Positions 51,161-63,307 of a DNA stretch of 63,307 nucleotides are shown piece after piece. Each line of letters opens with the position of its first letter. Position 1 is the first letter of the stretch. The notes beneath the pieces were generated by a model. The model searched no databases. It saw nothing but the letters and a program-made list of their open reading frames with translations, and was not told the origin of the DNA. The stretch is from Chrysomallon squamiferum. Taxonomy: Eukaryota; Mollusca; Gastropoda; Neomphalida; Peltospiridae. The stretch is taken from positions 17,461,109 to 17,524,415 of the forward strand of contig CM022676.1 in assembly GCA_012295275.1 (NCBI GenBank), read 5' to 3'. Made by a program: the position numbers and the translations under genes.

Positions 51161-52529
51161 ACATCACTTTGAAGGTAAACAGGCTACCGCGCGCTCAAGG
51201 TGAAATGATCTCAGTTTTTTAATTCTTAATAAAACAATGACGTCAGGCTTCTTGTAATCACTATGCGCAGCTAAATTAACAAGATTGTTATTAGTGTGTT
51301 ATCACCTAAGTGAATGAACTCACTCAGAATTATGCTTAAATACATGCGATGCACATTTTGTTTTGTTTTATTGAATTCATCGTAATGGCAGAGCAGCCTA
51401 AAATAAATCGGCAACGTATCAAACTTTCTAAAGCTAAGCTATTGTCACAGACATCACATTAAACATCTACTCCTATAATTCGTTGTTCTCTTTCTAATGT
51501 AACAGGGTTATTAACAAAATACTGTATAGAGACTGTGCTCATGTAATTATGTCACTTCTGATGAAAATCTCAATTACTTTAATTTGTATACAAGTTTAGA
51601 AGAACTGTGTTTATTGTCAACTCTAATCTCAACAGTAAAACAAAGAATTTGACTCAAATAACGGCAGTCCGCTGACTGACCGTAGAATTATTTTCATGAG
51701 ATCATTTGACAAAATGGAGCCACAAAGTAACGATACGTTCAACTTTCAAGTGATCTATTTCAAATAATAAATAAGTAAATAAATAAATAAATAAGTAAAG
51801 AAGGCGACTTACACATTGCCGTGGGTTAATAGTAAATATACTTATATAATAATATTAACAAAGCTAAGCTATTTCGTTTATTTTGCTTTAGTTTTTTAAT
51901 CAAAGTTAAGTATTAATTTATTCTAAGGTAATGCAAACAAAGTCAAGATGACCTATGTTTATTCATTGCTGTGTAGCTGTTTTTCTCGCTGTTATTAGAA
52001 TTAACTCAAGTGTCAGTGTAACTACTCGTGTGTGCTTCATAATACATTAAGCGAACAGAGTTATCTCTCTTTGTACTCGCACACAACTGAGACTAGGATC
52101 AAACTGTTAAAGGATAACGTCATAACTATTGCAGGACAAACAGGTAAAAAAGAACATTTTGTTTATCTAGAGAGATATTATTTGTGTAATCAAACTGACT
52201 GAATGTTATTATTATTATTTATTTTATTTTTTTTATTTTTTTTTTTTTTGGAAGGAAGATGAACTAATAACAGAGAAAGTCAAACACGAAATTAAACAAT
52301 AAAAAAATAAATCATAGTGTTTTTATTTTACGCTATATTATAAACGAAGTCAAAAAGAGACACCTAGAATGTTTTCATTAATAATGTGCACTTAGATGAA
52401 ATAATAACCATATGAATAATTAATAAATGAATGTGTGAATAAAGAACAGCCAAAATGAATATGAAGAAATTAATACATATTTAAGTAAATTTTGAATAAA
52501 TAAACTAAATATATTCTCTCTCATACACT

Positions 52530-52563
<34 letters not shown>

Positions 52564-52710
52564 CTATGTATATTTCTCTCTATCTATATATCTATCTCTA
52601 TCTGACTGTTCACTAATGAGAAATGCCTGTCTGACCTGTCATGAACATGGAAAACAATAAAATAAAGCACTGAACAGTCAAGTGCCTCTCTGTGGTTCAG
52701 TGAAACAGAA

Positions 52711-52711
<1 letters not shown>
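51161..52711. other. Noncoding segment, partly paralogous to 19410-20640
   Basis: About 51175-51275 and 51365-51560 match the flanks of the insertion at 19508-20410 (gctaccgcgcgctcaaggtg against ctaccgcgtgcaaagatg). 51560-52711 is AT-rich, with TTTA runs, a TC/CTAT tract at 52530-52566 and no exon that I can support. Confidence 0.6.

Positions 52712-52799
<88 letters not shown>
52712..52799. repeat. (AG)n microsatellite
   Basis: 44 perfect AG units. Confidence 0.98.
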
Positions 52800-52802
<3 letters not shown>

Positions 52803-52844
52803 GTAGTCGTTGTAGCAAATAATGGACCCTCCCTACATATCAGT

Positions 52845-53107
52845 ACTTAATAAGATAATTAGTTTCAAAATATACTGGAGTGAAAAATAATAATAATAAT
52901 TATAATTATAATAATAAATTAATTCATTAATTCATGACAAAATGAAAACAAATAAATAAACAAGTAAATAAGTAAAAGTGTGTAAATAAATAAATAAATA
53001 ATTGTCTCTGTGATAAAAGTACATGAATTATTATTTATTAGTGAATGGTGTAGACAAGTTTGATTTCCAGTTCAATATGGCTACAAAACTTATGAATTGA
53101 AAATCAT
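52845..53107 (-). repeat. Segment matching 7760-8030, at the gap edge
   Basis: On the minus strand this begins right after the gap with gattttcaattcataagttt, then gtagccatattgaactgg and, further on, ttttcactccagtatatttt, all close to the + strand from 7765. It contains no BACK-domain sequence. Confidence 0.8.
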
Positions 53108-53307
53108 NNNNNNNNNNNNNNNNNNNNNNNNNNNNNNNNNNNNNNNNNNNNNNNNNNNNNNNNNNNNNNNNNNNNNNNNNNNNNNNNNNNNNNNNNNNNN
53201 NNNNNNNNNNNNNNNNNNNNNNNNNNNNNNNNNNNNNNNNNNNNNNNNNNNNNNNNNNNNNNNNNNNNNNNNNNNNNNNNNNNNNNNNNNNNNNNNNNNN
53301 NNNNNNN
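53108..53307. other. Assembly gap, 200 N
   Basis: Exactly 200 unknown bases, probably a placeholder length. The gap interrupts the BTB exon, so the true distance and content are unknown. Confidence 0.99.
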
Positions 53308-53535
53308 CGTTCGGTTACGTATTATATTTGTTTCTTCGAGAAGTTCTCCTGTGAACATTTGATGAAAAACTTCGCTTCGAATGATCAGAATTAACTGATG
53401 CGCATCGACAGCAGTTTTATGTTCCCCAAAAAAAAATCTGACGTCCGTGTGAGTTTTTGTAAGAAAAACGTGTTCAAGGCATTCTTTCAGATTCTTCCCT
53501 GTCTGCCAACCTGAGACTGAAGTTGAGGTGGCCAT
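53308..53535 (-). pseudogene. BTB-domain exon of a BTBD paralogue, cut by the gap
   Basis: 76 codons from the ATG at 53535 to the gap. After MATSTSVSGWQTGKNLKECL comes the first half of a BTB domain: TKTHTDVRFFFGEHKTAVDA, HQLILIIRSEVFHQMFTGEL and LEETNIIRN, matching the family pattern (DV.F..G, AH...L, S..F..MF.G.L). The start is fixed by an acceptor-like tttctag seven bases upstream and by agreement with 17313. The remaining BTB, the BACK and the PHR domains are absent beyond the gap, where sequence paralogous to 7760-8030 begins immediately. Either the gene is truncated by rearrangement or the assembly joins unrelated pieces across the gap. I label it a pseudogene provisionally; a complete gene collapsed in the gap is possible. 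In intact form it would encode a cullin-3 adaptor. Confidence 0.75.
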
Positions 53536-53555
53536 GTTCTCACTAGAAACAGAAG

Positions 53556-53592
<37 letters not shown>

Positions 53593-53708
53593 TTCCTAGA
53601 GAATTAAAATAAAATTAAATTAAAATAATGAAAATAAACAAAAAGTAAAGTAGGAAAACAAAAATCAAATAAAATTATAAAATCAATAACTCACTAATAA
53701 TAATAATC

Positions 53709-53740
<32 letters not shown>

Positions 53741-53831
53741 GTCATACTAAATATAATTTACAAATATATCCGTGTACATATGACCTGTAGACGGACATAT
53801 TCCAAAACCGAAACAAATATTATTTTTTATA

Positions 53832-53930
53832 TAAAAAAAATAATCAAACCAAGATAATTTCTAAAAACCGTCTACTTGCTGTTTAACGCATCTACAACTG
53901 AACACTGAGATCAGAGGTCTAAACATAAAT
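53832..53930 (-). repeat. Microsatellite-flanked core repeat, inverted
   Basis: Matches 16730: gatctcagtgttcag and gttaaacagcaagtagacgg on the minus strand. Confidence 0.75.
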
Positions 53931-54334
53931 CAACAACTAACTAACTAAATAAATAAATAAAAAAATAAAAGATAAGGAAAGAAAGAAAAACATGGAATAG
54001 ATAAAGAATAAAAAAGAAATACCTTGTGCTGATGGTAATGCATACTATGATGATCACGAAGACAGAAAGAATCATTTTTGTTATCATTATTATTATAAAC
54101 AGAGGTGTGTGGTCAGTCAGGTAAGAAATATTCACTCTGGGAGAATCGATTTTCTCAATGTACTTGTGGTCATTTATACCAACTTACTTCTCGAAAAGTG
54201 AGCAAAATTATCCGTCAGTGAGAGATCTAAAAAGAAACATGTAAGAAAAGGGAAAGAAAATAAGAAAAATAAAGGAACAAGATGCGATGTTTTTAAAGTG
54301 TAAACAATATAAAATACTTTGTAATTTCAATATG

Positions 54335-54410
54335 GCTACCTACCTCAAAACTTTCTGATAAGCGACTACTTTCTGTATAACCTCTAGAATAGAGTGCAGG
54401 TATAACCGAT
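54335..54410 (-). repeat. Microsatellite-flanked core repeat, inverted
   Basis: Minus strand: tacagaaagtagtcgcttat then cagaaagttttgaggtag and gccatattgaaattac. The last string links the core to the CCAT motif. Confidence 0.65.
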
Positions 54411-54989
54411 GTAAAAATAAAATAGCTAACATATATATAAAAATTGTGAATAATTAATAACTTATTAAATAAGAGCTGTATTAGGGTACTAATACTAAAA
54501 TACATATAAAAACATACTAAAGATCAGATTAAAACGTGTATGTCCTTTTGGTATTTAGGACGATGTAACGAATTCACTGTTAATACATTGTGCACATAAG
54601 TGCAGAAAATAAAATAAAAAAGCACTTGTCTACATTGTGAGAAGATAAATAATTTCAATAACGACGCTACATACAAACACAACCAGAACAAAAACCGAAT
54701 TAGTTTCAATAAAGCAAATAAAAAGGAAATCGAAAATAATACAGTATATGAGATAATATTATTATTAGATTTTTCATCCGTAACATCCATACACGAGAAC
54801 TGTAAATAATATTTCGCTGACAACGCATTTTCAAGTCAGGCTTTACCTAACGTTTTTCATGTGAATATAAAAGAACACCTCACACTATAACGACCTATTT
54901 GTTAGAGAACTAACTCTGATATATCTAATAATAATCAAACTAGAACACTCGAATCGTTAAAACATAATAAATTATAAAATATCATCCGC

Positions 54990-55110
54990 TTTCAATATGG
55001 CCGACTTGTTTCACTTCTGCTTTCTTTACTTTTAGCTATCAGAATCCGCCACTGATAAACACGTTGACTGACGTCAAACATCTCTACGTCATCAAGTGTC
55101 ACTTCTCGGG
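54990..55110 (-). promoter_or_regulatory. Conserved CRE/E-box-like and CCAT module, inverted
   Basis: Minus strand: cacttgatgacgtagagatg, tttgacgtcagtcaacgtgt, ttatcagtggcggattctg and acaagtcggccatattgaaa. One inserted A breaks the E-box. The transposon target site is empty. Confidence 0.42.
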
Positions 55111-55247
55111 TTTCAATGTCAGATTAAAATAAACAAATCGTTTTACGAGACATATACACTCATCTTACACATATTTTTCCTTAAAGTACATTATATTGAT
55201 TTAATGTAGTTCTATTAGTTTGCATTGTTTTTATTTGTTATAAAATG

Positions 55248-55248
<1 letters not shown>

Positions 55249-55294
<46 letters not shown>

Positions 55295-55335
55295 CACAGT
55301 AATAATAATAATAATAGTAATAATAATAATAATTC
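55249..55335. repeat. (AAT)n microsatellite
   Basis: Two AAT tracts separated by cacagt, between core repeat and upstream module as in copy A (15318-15366). Confidence 0.94.
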
Positions 55336-55374
55336 AAAAGAAAAAGGAAAAATAAGTGTAACTATTAGTTTAGA

Positions 55375-55460
55375 ACTACATCGGTGCCAACTACAATCGG
55401 TAATTTGTTAGAAGCGAGTACGTTCTGTTTAACTATTCTACTATTGATCAATAAGATCAG
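55375..55460 (-). repeat. Microsatellite-flanked core repeat, inverted
   Basis: Minus strand: gatcaatagtagaatagtta and cagaacgtactcgcttctaa, ending near aactaatagttacacttatt, which matches the right ends of 11201 and 11779. Confidence 0.72.
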
Positions 55461-56700
55461 ATATAAATAAATATCTTGATAAAATAAAATAAAATAAAAT
55501 AAAATAAAATGAATACATAAATAAATAAATGGAACTAAATAAAGTAATAAGATGGATAAAAATATGGCATTAGCTATTCATAGTTCATATGACTTATATT
55601 AGAATTATGACGATTATAATAATACTGATGATGACGACGACAACAACAACAATAATGGATTTAGTTTAACTACTACCAATAATACTCTCACAACAACGGC
55701 TGATATTTCTATGCTGCATCTACAACTACTGCTGCTGCCACTTCTACCACTGAAACTTCTACTATTAAACCTACTGCTACCATTATTAGTAGCACAAATA
55801 TCATTATTATTACTACTGCCACAAATGTATTTATTTATATATTAGATACACACACATACGCACATATATATATATATATAAATATATATATACAGTAATA
55901 ATAATAACAACACAAACAAGAACATACTAATCGTATCGTGTGCATGTCTTATCTCTCTGACGATACTCACGTGACCAGTATATCAAGATACATGCTAACA
56001 CGTGACTGTTTGTTTCTTATGTAGGTCAGATAAAAACAGTGTATCACACGAGAACAAAGCTATAGCTGGGTGTTATCTACAATGATCTGACAAATTTATT
56101 TTTAATACAGTGTCTGCGCATAAGTGTAGAAATAAACAGAAAACGTGTGAAATTATTTAAACTGTGAAAAAATATAAAATTTATATAACAATGATAAAGA
56201 CAAACACATCAACAACCAAATTACTTCCAATAGACAAATAAACAAACAAACTCTTAAACAGAAAATAATACAGTTGTACGAGTTAATATTATTATTACGT
56301 TTTTATTGGCAAGTTCAATAGACATGATTATAAATAAATCAACTTTATCTCAGAACACATTTTTCAAGTCAGGGTCTACATTATATTTAATTCATGTCTA
56401 TTTAGAAAACCTCACAACATAATGATCAGTGTCCTACCCACTTCTAGTTAAGTGATCCTATTTCTTTGTTGTATCGAAACAAACGAACATATAAGCATAT
56501 TGTAAATAATTGCAGTGTCATGGTCAGGGTGTCACGTGTACATCAGTAGCAGCGAACATCTTTTTATCTTTACCTTTGTAGATGAAAACAAATACACTAA
56601 CATTTTAAACACTGGTTGGAACATGAGATAGAAAAAGACGAATGTTACATTAGAAGAAAGGGATGAATGAAAAAACGACAAAAATAAAAAAATAAAAAAT

Positions 56701-58800
<2,100 letters not shown>

Positions 58801-58815
58801 TTCTCTTACGTTTAT

Positions 58816-58849
58816 TATTATTGTTGTTATTATTATCATTCTTATTATA

Positions 58850-58894
<45 letters not shown>

Positions 58895-58920
58895 GTTATT
58901 ATCATTATTATTGTTAATAT
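58816..58920. repeat. (ATT)n microsatellite with interruptions
   Basis: ATT units with GTT and ATC interruptions on both sides of a perfect central tract (about 58851-58891). Confidence 0.94.
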
Positions 58921-59039
58921 TGAAATAAATAATCTTTAATCATTGCTGGTATTGAAGATAATACTGGATACAGAGAAGGAAACAATCTTTGTTTAATCGA
59001 TTAATATACTTTAAAATATTTCAAACATAATTAATTTAG

Positions 59040-59180
59040 TAGTACTAGTAGTAGCAGTCGTAGTCGTAGTAGTAGTAGTAGTTGTTGTTGTAGTTGTAGT
59101 AGTAGTAATAGTAGTAGTAGTAGTTGTAGTAGTAGTAGTAATAGTAGTAGTAGTAGTAGTAGTGGTAATAATAATATAAT
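59040..59180. repeat. (AGT)n microsatellite with interruptions
   Basis: AGT units with TTG and AAT interruptions, grading into AAT at 59165. Confidence 0.93.
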
Positions 59181-59284
59181 AATAATTTCTTTATGGTCAA
59201 ACTTTTCATTCTTTAATAATGTAAATGTAGTTATATTTTACAGTAGTAATTTTCTACGAGTGGTTTGAAATTTTTGTTATCTCT

Positions 59285-59425
59285 GCTGAACTTGTTCTTC
59301 AAACACGAGTTGGTGATAACATGACCTACACATCTGCTTTATCAGGTCTAAAGTTTGCTTAGTTGTCTAAATTTATTCAATATAGATAAAGATTACTCTA
59401 CTACAAAGTCAACTTGAGAGAGAGA
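59285..59425. repeat. Copy of the 58185 repeat
   Basis: aacacgagttggtgataaca, tgacctaca and taaagtttgcttagttgtct match the 58200-58300 copy about 1.09 kb to the left, same orientation. Confidence 0.75.
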
Positions 59426-59577
59426 AAATAAACAAATGAACAAATAGAGAAATAAGTAAATAAAAAACTAACAAATAAATAAATAAATAAGAAAAAACTT
59501 AATAAATGTGTAAAAAGAAAACCATCTATTATTATAGTAGTATATTTTAAACAACACACTCACGCACACACACACAT

Positions 59578-59578
59578 C

Positions 59579-59653
<75 letters not shown>
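59578..59653. repeat. (ATT)n microsatellite
   Basis: About 25 perfect ATT units, preceded by an AC run. Confidence 0.98.
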
Positions 59654-59654
<1 letters not shown>

Positions 59655-62245
59655 TGGAAAGATCGGAAGAGAATCACACATTATCACACGAGGTGAACCA
59701 TTGTGTTGTATGGAGACGGGTGTGGATGTTCATAAATATCTTTATCAACAGACTCGTATAGTCCATGAACATCTGAATATCAGTTCGTATATCATCTCTT
59801 CATTTACCTAAAATATGATTCACCTGGAGAAACATTTCAACAAGACACGAGGAGCAGAAATTCAAACTTGGAGCACAAGACGTACTCCCCAGTATCGCTC
59901 TCACATCTTAAACAGCGCGCAGCTTGATACCAGAGTTTTCTTCCAACAGTTTTCTTCTAATATCTCCTTTGTTGAAGAACACAACAGTCGCTGTTAGTTT
60001 TATTAAATAGTTAGTTAGTATTACTGGCTACTGCTGTCATTACTACTAAGTTGTGTATTGTGCATCCGACAAGGCGACAGGAGTATGTATATGTGTGCAA
60101 AAATAAGCAGGCGCACACTCGCAACCACGCACACAGTACAGAGACATATATCACAGCTACAGAAGGCTTTGTTACAAAGAAACACAGCCATATTAATTCT
60201 GTGTGACATTGCATGTTACTGAAATATCCGAACTACGCTTAATGAAATTTCGAATACTGACAGAATAAACATGTATAGTTTAGTTCTGCAGAAATAGAAT
60301 GACAAATTATATAAATGCATTACAAATTAAACAAATAATTTAATAAATGTTTTATATTTTACAGAAATCAGACGATTAACTTGTCTAAATTACGTAATCG
60401 GACTGACGTCACTGGACAAGGAGCAATGACAATAACAACAAGACAAGTAACAGTGACTACTGCCTCTAGCACTTCTGCTCTTACTACTATTTCTATTTCT
60501 AGTTATTACTCTAATATTAGTTTCATTTAGTTTATAACAAGAGAATAACAATAACAACAAATATTACTTCTACTTCTGCTAGTAACACAAAACAATACAA
60601 AAATTAAAACAGTTATTACTACAAATACCACCAGCACCACTGTTACTACTAATATTATTTCCAATATGAATCTCTAAAACAAATAGTTTTCAGGGAGCGT
60701 CTGCCAGATTACAGATCAAATCAAATTTATTTTGATTTCTTTTTTTAGAAATAATAGCATGACAAATAGATATAAAAGAATACAGTGCATACCGCCAGAA
60801 ATATATATATATTCAATATAAAAATTGAGTAATGAGTCAACTGTACATGTGTATGTGTGTATGCGTGCGTGCGTGTGTGTGTGTGTGTGTACATACATAC
60901 AAACAATTTACAGCTCACAAGATAAGACTCTTTGACCTTAAAAGATAATCACCATTATTTAGTCACTGAATTCCCAAAACACTGCACAAAATGATGAATC
61001 AGTTTTGGAAAATTAACTTTCTAGAAAACAAAACAAAAAAATAAAATAAAATAAAATAAAATAAAAAATCAGAATGTAAATAAATAAACAAATAAATAAT
61101 TGTTTTATGGTCACTATATGCAGAAGATCACAGATAGGCATACACAATTAAATTTTATAATACAGTTAGACAGAACCTGAATCATAATTTTAACTTTGAA
61201 AAAGGAATCCATTTATTCAGTGGAATTAATAGGAGATTTAAAAAGTAACTGACACAAATACACGCTTTTAACAGCTTAGAAATTTCTAGGTGAGAATCCC
61301 AGCCAGTCATTTAACCAAATAGTTTAAACTGAAGACATATATTCATGTATGTGATGTCAGAAGATAAAATTCAGTTTTGAAATCAGTTTGGTTCAAAAAC
61401 TGATAGAGCGTGTGAAAAAACAACAACAACAAAAGTTAAAAAGTAAAATGTTCTTGCACATAAGCGGTATTGGAAAAAAAGCTATTTGTCACTGTGAACA
61501 AGCAGTTTTGAACTTAAAGAGATTTCTGAATTGTCCTGTTCATCATCTGAATCTGACATATTTGTTTTCAGTTTACTGTCCTCGCTGTTTCAGCTATCAC
61601 TGGAACAGTCATCAGATATTTCACACTGTCCACACACTGAACTCTGAGCTATCACTGGAACAGTCATAAGATATTCCAGACACTGAACTCTGTCTCACGT
61701 TCTCAACTTGTTTGTATGTTTCTGATTTCGGCTAATCACAATGATCTAGTGTTTTATTTGTTTCAATTTCTGCAGTTACTGAACTTTGTTTCATTTTGTT
61801 TACCTGTATTTACAAGTCCGATGTTTTATCTAGATATCTGTTTGCTGTTTCATTTCTTTCAAACTCTGCAGAGTTCTGTTTCGTCAGAGCTGTATTCTCA
61901 CCTGATAGGTTGTGATGAAATTCTTTATTTAAACTGAATCAATTTCAGAATATTTATTATTCTTATTTTTAACAGGTATATAGATATTTGTAATACGCAC
62001 GCTCTTGTCAACGTCCGCTTCTGTGTTCAGGGTTTAGACGACAATGTCAGATTCAAGTGTTTCTTCTTCACTTTGTTTTCATTTATTTCAGCTTTGTCCC
62101 TATCTTCCTCAGCACTTTGTGTTTGAAATCTATGTATATTTACGTGTATGTTACATCTTTTTTCAGATTTTCTGCTCGTTATTTCACTTGTTTTCGCCTG
62201 CTCGTTACTTTCATACACCTGACTTTTCTTCATTTTCCTTTCCTG
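59654..62245. other. Gene-free stretch left of the second BTBD gene
   Basis: An open frame of 60 codons at 59815-59997 (+) and others near 61388 and 61716 have no recognised domain. A 61585-61690 segment carries a small tandem duplication (gctatcactggaacagtcat twice, about 57 bp apart). 62040-62270 has less AT-rich, T-rich sequence that is the 3' side of the gene to the right. I see nothing else. Confidence 0.5.
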
Positions 62246-62251
62246 TTTATT
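62246..62251 (-). terminator. Candidate polyadenylation signal
   Basis: AATAAA on the minus strand, 23 bases after the stop codon of the BTBD gene. Close spacing would give a very short 3' untranslated region. AT-rich background makes chance occurrence likely. Confidence 0.3.
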
Positions 62252-62274
62252 GCACACTTCAATCTCATCTTCTT

Positions 62275-63307
62275 TTACGTTTGTTTCTTCATCGATGTTT
62301 CAAACCTCGATCGTGTTTTTTGCACTAAAAATAACAAAGCAGGTATTTGTCCGTCTGTCACACATGTACGAAGTTGTCTGTCACTGTGTTTAGATTTGTG
62401 TGACTGAGAAAATCTACAAACAAAAGAGTCTACAACAATTCTTGATTTACCTTCACCTCCACACCATGTGCGTCCTCCCTTAACAGTAACAAACAAGCTG
62501 TACTCAGTGTCTTCAGTAATCTTCACTGGACGTCTGAACTCGACGTCATACACATCGGACACGAGTTCATATCTCTGTGTCAGCGTAGACCCATCCATGA
62601 TTACGTCTGTTCTTGTGTCAGTGACGAAGGCGCTGACGTCGTAGTTTCGTGGTACATAGTAACCGTACAACTGAAATCCGCGAAGTAAAGCATTTTTCTT
62701 GACAGAGAAAGTAATGGAGTCATCATATTCACCAGAACATGACAAGTAATCAAATAATCCGAGTAATTCACCATACGCACCTAACCTGTTTATTGTAATC
62801 TGTGTTTTCATTGCAGTTCTCTTGTTAGAGTTAAAAGGTGAAACATCTTCATCACTGCTCACCAAGTTTTTAAAAATCTTGATTTGTTCTGCGTCAGTGA
62901 GTATGTGAGTGGGTGTCACGTGTTTTACAAAATACGTCTGATCGAGTAATGGATAACGCACGTGCTTCACGACCTCTCCCAGTGCTTCGCGCATGTTCTT
63001 TCCATTCGTCGCTCTTACTTGCTTCCTGCAGGCGCTGTCAGCCCACTTCACAGCGGCTTCAAAAACATTTTTCTCGTCTGCTCTCAGTTCGTCTGATAGT
63101 ACGATCTCAACCAGACATTCGTGACAAAGATCGGTGACTTCACCTGACTTCAGAACTTCGTCGCCATTTTTCAAAATGAAGTCCAGAGTTTTTTTCCTTA
63201 GATCAGGTTCATCAAACAGGTGAGCTTGTTCCAACACGACGCACGCATTCTGTGACGACAACGACGACTCAAAATAGTTTAAGCATTTGGCTTCAAGAGT
63301 TGTGATG
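62275..63307 (-). CDS. BTBD-family protein, BACK and PHR domains, 5' end outside window
   Basis: The frame is open from the window edge to the stop at 62275, 344 codons. The first residues, ITTLEAKCLNYFESSLSSQN, are the end of the BTB domain running into BACK (ACVVLEQAHLFDEPDL, FEAAVKWADSAC). PHR follows (YDDSITFSVKKNALLRGFQL, RRPVKITEDTEYSLFVTVKG, GGQ-type end DGQIPALLFLV). This is the BTB-BACK-PHR layout of BTBD1/2/3/6-type cullin-3 adaptors, in which PHR binds substrate. The absence of a stop upstream, and clear BTB homology at the edge, show that the start lies further right; the first ATG-like codon in view is not the start. Odd: at the position of the paralogue's TAA stop (18258) this gene has CAA, so translation adds QKTRSRFETSMKKQT before the next stop. 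No intron interrupts the visible coding part. Confidence 0.93.
   Translation of the reverse strand, partial: ITTLEAKCLNYFESSLSSQNACVVLEQAHLFDEPDLRKKTLDFILKNGDEVLKSGEVTDLCHECLVEIVLSDELRADEKNVFEAAVKWADSACRKQVRATNGKNMREALGEVVKHVRYPLLDQTYFVKHVTPTHILTDAEQIKIFKNLVSSDEDVSPFNSNKRTAMKTQITINRLGAYGELLGLFDYLSCSGEYDDSITFSVKKNALLRGFQLYGYYVPRNYDVSAFVTDTRTDVIMDGSTLTQRYELVSDVYDVEFRRPVKITEDTEYSLFVTVKGGRTWCGGEGKSRIVVDSFVCRFSQSHKSKHSDRQLRTCVTDGQIPALLFLVQKTRSRFETSMKKQT

Larger units (their letters stand above)
53536..56700 (-). repeat. Inverted relative of 14700-17325 (copy C)
   Basis: Reading the minus strand from about 56700 down to 53536 gives the same module order as copy A. Landmarks are ccaaccagtg (56610), aataacacccag-like sequence (56075), an intact cttgatgacgtag empty site (55092), ccgtcagtg (54215), cgactactttctg (54370) and aaccgtctacttgctgttta (53865). 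It is more diverged than copy B, with no TA-flanked or hAT-like transposon. It ends in the AAT tract at 53551-53588, directly upstream of the BTB start codon. Confidence 0.85.

Overview
The window is AT-rich nuclear DNA from an animal. The case rests on BTB-BACK-PHR (BTBD-type) protein genes, a 54-nt collagen-type exon with split glycine codons, canonical GT/AG splice signals, a degenerate eukaryotic DDE transposase and very heavy microsatellite content (AAT, AGT, AC, AG and TA tracts). A mollusc or another lophotrochozoan is plausible, but the sequence shown does not settle the taxon. I saw no operons, prokaryotic genes, CRISPR arrays, tRNAs or rRNAs.

Only three segments are confidently protein-coding, and all belong to one family. 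(1) 17313-18260 (+) is an intact 315-codon reading frame with a BACK domain and a PHR domain but no BTB domain. (2) 53308-53535 (-) holds the start codon and the N-terminal half of a BTB domain; it runs into a 200-N gap and does not reappear beyond it. (3) 62275-63307 (-) is the end of the BTB domain, the BACK domain and the PHR domain of a near-identical paralogue that continues past the right edge of the window. The first two share the same start context: an ATT/TTA microsatellite, a splice-acceptor-like tttctag, seven bases, then ATGGCCACCTCA.

Layout. 1-6600 is a composite array of recurring noncoding modules and microsatellites; a second block of the same array lies at 49258-51000. 6719-10600 is gene-poor. 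10640-17310 is built from repeated noncoding modules leading up to the BTB-less gene. A direct duplicate of 12526-16680 lies at 45466-49257, and an inverted relative of about 14700-17325 lies at 53536-56700. Two non-autonomous DNA transposons are dated relatively by these duplications: a TA-flanked one in both direct copies, and a hAT-like one whose empty site is seen in two paralogous segments. 19508-20410 is a more GC-rich unclassified insertion. 25100-42500 has a different texture: fewer long microsatellites, several minisatellites, a degenerate DDE_Tnp_4 transposase (31837-34790) interrupted by a roughly 81-unit array of 24 bp, a lone collagen-like exon and a few weak exon candidates. 42700-45460 and 56700-62270 are mostly simple repeats.

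How it may work together: BTBD proteins normally bring substrates, through the PHR domain, to cullin-3 bound by the BTB and BACK domains. The window looks like part of a duplicating BTBD cluster in which one copy has lost its BTB domain, one is broken at an assembly gap and one has lost the usual stop codon. Repeated CRE/E-box and CCAT-motif modules upstream may be duplicated promoters or 5' exons. The duplication history is read directly by comparing segments within the window; functional statements are inference.
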